Below are positions 15,334 to 17,957 of a stretch of DNA of 17,957 bases, piece after piece (the first letter of the stretch is position 1; each line of letters starts with the position of its first letter). Position numbers and translations under genes: made by a program. The stretch comes from UBA7328 sp036479115 (GTDB lineage: Bacteria > Bacteroidota > Bacteroidia > Chitinophagales > Saprospiraceae). The DNA lies in the NCBI GenBank assembly GCA_036479115.1, contig JAZGFD010000348.1:1-17957 (forward strand), given 5' to 3'. Under the pieces are notes generated by a model. The model saw only the letters and a program-made list of their open reading frames with translations, was not told the DNA's origin and did not search any database.

Positions 15334-17922
15334 TTATTTTGAAATGATGATCTTCTTAATGCCAATTATTTTGGAGGCGTCTCGTATCTGTAAAAAATAT
15401 ATGCCATTTTGTAGGTCACTAACGTCAATAGATGCACCCATTTCACCTGTTTTCATTTGAGCTCCTACAGCATTGTAAATGGAATAATACGGATTTTTGA
15501 TATTCTCTTGTTCTACAATATAAAGAATATCCCCAGCGGGATTTGGATATGTTTTTATGATATTTTCAACTATATCATCAGTAGGTACTGTGTTTTTAGA
15601 GAGGTTTGTGCATATTTCAATCTCCCATTTGTTGAATGTCCCTCCATCTAATTCTGCTAAATCAATAAGCCACAATGCCCATGAACCGCCAGAAAATTCA
15701 TTTTTCAATGGAGATAGCGGTAGGATGGGCTGATAAATCATACTGTCGTTGATCGGGCAAATCACACCAGTTTTTGCTTCGTCATCAAATCCTACAAAGA
15801 AATTTTTGGCTTTATCACAATTTTGATTAATCAGCGAAATTTCTCGTCCAGAAGGGCTAATCAACCTAAATTGCAAATCACCCACCCAACTGTGTTTGCC
15901 TTCGATGCTTATGACGTTTACATCAGTTATTGTACGATTTTCGGGCACATTGATGATAGACTTTACAGTGACAATACCTGTTTCTTCTATTGTTTGTGGG
16001 AGATCAGCCGAGGTGTACCTAAGGCATAATATCTTACCTGTTTCAAATGAAAAATTTGTCCACTCACCTATACCACATGCATTAACGCCCCTGACTCGCC
16101 AAAAATAAATTGTCTCTTCCTGAAGCTCTTTTACTCCTAAAAAATTATTATTAATGTCACGAGAAGCAGTATGTGGTTGGCTAAAGTTAGAATTTTTTGA
16201 AACTTCTATATCATAAGTATTATAGTCGTCTTTCCATTCAAAATCCAACTGAGTCCCCACAGTACCGGAGGGTGTAGGAGAGATGCTTTTTATAGCAGTG
16301 GGCACAGATTTAGATACTTCTAAGGTGATAAAAGAATGGGCTTGGGTAGCATTTTGATTGGCTGTGATTTTTAATTCATAATTATCTGTTTTAACCGTAC
16401 TTCCTACACTTATATTGGCTATTACAGTATTGTTAGGCATAATTGTATTTCTTTCAAATGAAACCTCTATACCAGCTATATCAACTGTATAAGTAAGAGC
16501 TGCTGCTGCTGTAAAACCATTGTTTGCAGATAGAATAACCGAATGTGTAGTAGTAGTTCTGTTGCAAATACTGACTACTGGTTCGTTTACGCTTAGAAGT
16601 GCAGAACAGTTTCGACCAGGATATCTTGTCACTCCAGAATTTTCTGGATCTAGCCAAGATTTAAGGCCACCTTTTACGGTGCCATCTCCTACCCAAGATT
16701 GATCTATTCTGCCGAAAATATCCCAAAGATTATTGCCACAATTGGCATCGCCACCGAATAATTGGCCAACAATTTCTAAGTCAGAATTAAACAATGGCGC
16801 TCCCGAAGAGCCTCCTTCTGTACTACCAATTTCCCAATTTTCTACATACCAAAATTTGTTATTATCTTCATATACGCTCAGGGTATTATTTTCAAAACTT
16901 ATTCTTTTTTCATCCGCATTGGGATGATGTATGCATGCTGCATTTGCAGGTGGTATATTTGATATATTCCAGCCTGCAAAAAATGGATTGGCCTCAACTG
17001 GCACTTCATTATCAAGTTCTAAGAGTTGCATATCAGAACTTTGGTAGAAAGCCAATATTTTTACACCAGAATTGACAATATCAAGTCTTCCATTTCCAGG
17101 CCCTCCACTGATTGTTGAATTAGGAAGTCGACAAGTTTGATTTTCAAAATTCCAATGTATTACTACGGTATTGGCATTTTCGGGTCGCACACCACAATGA
17201 TTAGCTGTAAGAAAATATGGGCGACAATCGTCCTTAGTGTTATTGATTAAAGCTCCCGAACACAGCCTTGTACCATCAATAGAATAAACACCTATTGAGC
17301 GTATTGCATCTCTATAGTTTTCTACTTCAGAAAACCCATCAGCTGTACCACATAAAACATCAAGATGACAAGATTGTGAAAAAGACTTTTCTAAAGTGCC
17401 TTGAAAACCGTGGTTTACTTTTCCTATTACAAGTTGCAACTCTTTTAATGATTCTTTTGGGATAGTAACTTGTACTATAATTTTATCAGATCGTATGATG
17501 GGTGACCACAATTGACCATTGGTTTTATTGTCAAAATCAGTAAAGGGGCCTGCTAAAAATTCTCTATTGGCCGAATAAATAACCATTTGGCCATTTTTAG
17601 GCATTATATATTTTTCGAAGGCCAGATTAAGTGAAGATGCACCTTGAGAGTGTATTATCAGCCTCCACATGAGTTTTTCATTTGGGATAGATTCCCAAGT
17701 ACCTTCTTTATTACAGTCGATATTTACATCTATTGCTTTTGCAAATGTGAGCGCTGAAAATTCTTTTCCAGTATTCTCTTTCCTGAGCTTGGCATTGTCT
17801 TGCTCAGGCATTTCCATCATTTGAATAGACTCGGCCAAACTGCCTTGCTCGTAGATCAGTGACTGTTGAGCTAAAAAAGGAAGAGCAAAACAGCAAAATG
17901 TTATCGTTAATATTATTCGCAT
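15334..17922 (-). CDS. Secreted lysyl-endopeptidase-like serine protease with fibronectin-like region, P domain and T9SS sorting domain
   Basis: Seen: a signal peptide (residues 1-19, ending LAQQ); a propeptide-like N-terminal region to about 180; a trypsin-fold domain (about 185-430) with H242 in FLTANHCG, D297 in SSDMQLLELD and S373 in EGGSSGAPLF. The surrounding pattern (GALINN, CRPYFLTANHC, VGQLFGG) resembles Achromobacter lysyl endopeptidase, including several paired Cys. A fibronectin type III-like segment follows (about 545-630, ending in WRVRGVNACGIGEWTNFSF), then a proprotein-convertase P domain (about 640-775; SWVGDLQFRLISPSG, GGSWALWLIDLAELDGG). Finally comes a type A T9SS C-terminal domain (791-862, YPNPAGDILYI to KKIIISK). 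It should be exported by Sec, then carried over the outer membrane and released or anchored. Lys specificity is inferred only from similarity. It lies immediately upstream of uvrC, an odd functional pairing. Confidence 0.93.
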   Translation of the reverse strand: MRIILTITFCCFALPFLAQQSLIYEQGSLAESIQMMEMPEQDNAKLRKENTGKEFSALTFAKAIDVNIDCNKEGTWESIPNEKLMWRLIIHSQGASSLNLAFEKYIMPKNGQMVIYSANREFLAGPFTDFDNKTNGQLWSPIIRSDKIIVQVTIPKESLKELQLVIGKVNHGFQGTLEKSFSQSCHLDVLCGTADGFSEVENYRDAIRSIGVYSIDGTRLCSGALINNTKDDCRPYFLTANHCGVRPENANTVVIHWNFENQTCRLPNSTISGGPGNGRLDIVNSGVKILAFYQSSDMQLLELDNEVPVEANPFFAGWNISNIPPANAACIHHPNADEKRISFENNTLSVYEDNNKFWYVENWEIGSTEGGSSGAPLFNSDLEIVGQLFGGDANCGNNLWDIFGRIDQSWVGDGTVKGGLKSWLDPENSGVTRYPGRNCSALLSVNEPVVSICNRTTTTHSVILSANNGFTAAAALTYTVDIAGIEVSFERNTIMPNNTVIANISVGSTVKTDNYELKITANQNATQAHSFITLEVSKSVPTAIKSISPTPSGTVGTQLDFEWKDDYNTYDIEVSKNSNFSQPHTASRDINNNFLGVKELQEETIYFWRVRGVNACGIGEWTNFSFETGKILCLRYTSADLPQTIEETGIVTVKSIINVPENRTITDVNVISIEGKHSWVGDLQFRLISPSGREISLINQNCDKAKNFFVGFDDEAKTGVICPINDSMIYQPILPLSPLKNEFSGGSWALWLIDLAELDGGTFNKWEIEICTNLSKNTVPTDDIVENIIKTYPNPAGDILYIVEQENIKNPYYSIYNAVGAQMKTGEMGASIDVSDLQNGIYFLQIRDASKIIGIKKIIISK

Positions 17923-17957
17923 TTATATTCAAATTACAAGGAATAAAACTACGATTT

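Overview
The window is AT-rich DNA from a member of the Bacteroidota, probably from the Saprospiria/Chitinophagia side of the phylum. The evidence is a secreted protease ending in a type IX secretion (T9SS) C-terminal sorting domain, a DUF5777-type outer-membrane barrel paired with a periplasmic cytochrome c, TSP3 calcium-binding repeats, few Shine-Dalgarno sequences, and TAnnTTTG-like promoter boxes. The lineage is inferred from gene content, not from a marker-gene comparison.

Layout. At 1-1367 (minus) lies most of a membrane-anchored Hanks-type Ser/Thr kinase with a GTG start; its extracytoplasmic TSP3 repeats run off the left edge. A 452-bp divergent spacer with a 9-bp microsatellite separates it from a rightward trio: a PcrA/UvrD helicase (1820-4087), the epoxyqueuosine reductase QueG (4134-5069) and an AI-2E-family membrane protein (5073-6320). 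From 6743 on everything is on the minus strand: FolB (6743-7093), Lon protease (7357-9762), an enoyl-CoA isomerase-like crotonase (9880-10644), a two-gene unit of DUF5777 barrel (12380-13336) and dihaem cytochrome c (11359-12375), then UvrC (13531-15333) directly abutting a large secreted lysyl-endopeptidase-like protease (15334-17922).

Most genes are housekeeping: DNA repair (helicase, UvrC), tRNA queuosine synthesis, folate synthesis, protein quality control and fatty-acid metabolism. The accessory parts are the TSP3 kinase, the barrel/cytochrome pair and the T9SS protease. I see no CRISPR array, tRNA, rRNA, transposase or phage gene, and no multi-gene defence or biosynthetic system.

The least explained material is in the spacers. 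Two copies of a 23-bp hairpin lie in opposite orientation around folB and differ at paired positions. A CACCTGAGTA-like motif recurs in several spacers. Three back-to-back hairpins lie between folB and lon. An 11-bp direct repeat precedes the barrel/cytochrome unit. A 714-bp spacer without a convincing gene holds several perfect inverted repeats. These are the best candidates for something undescribed, but all rest on visual inspection only.
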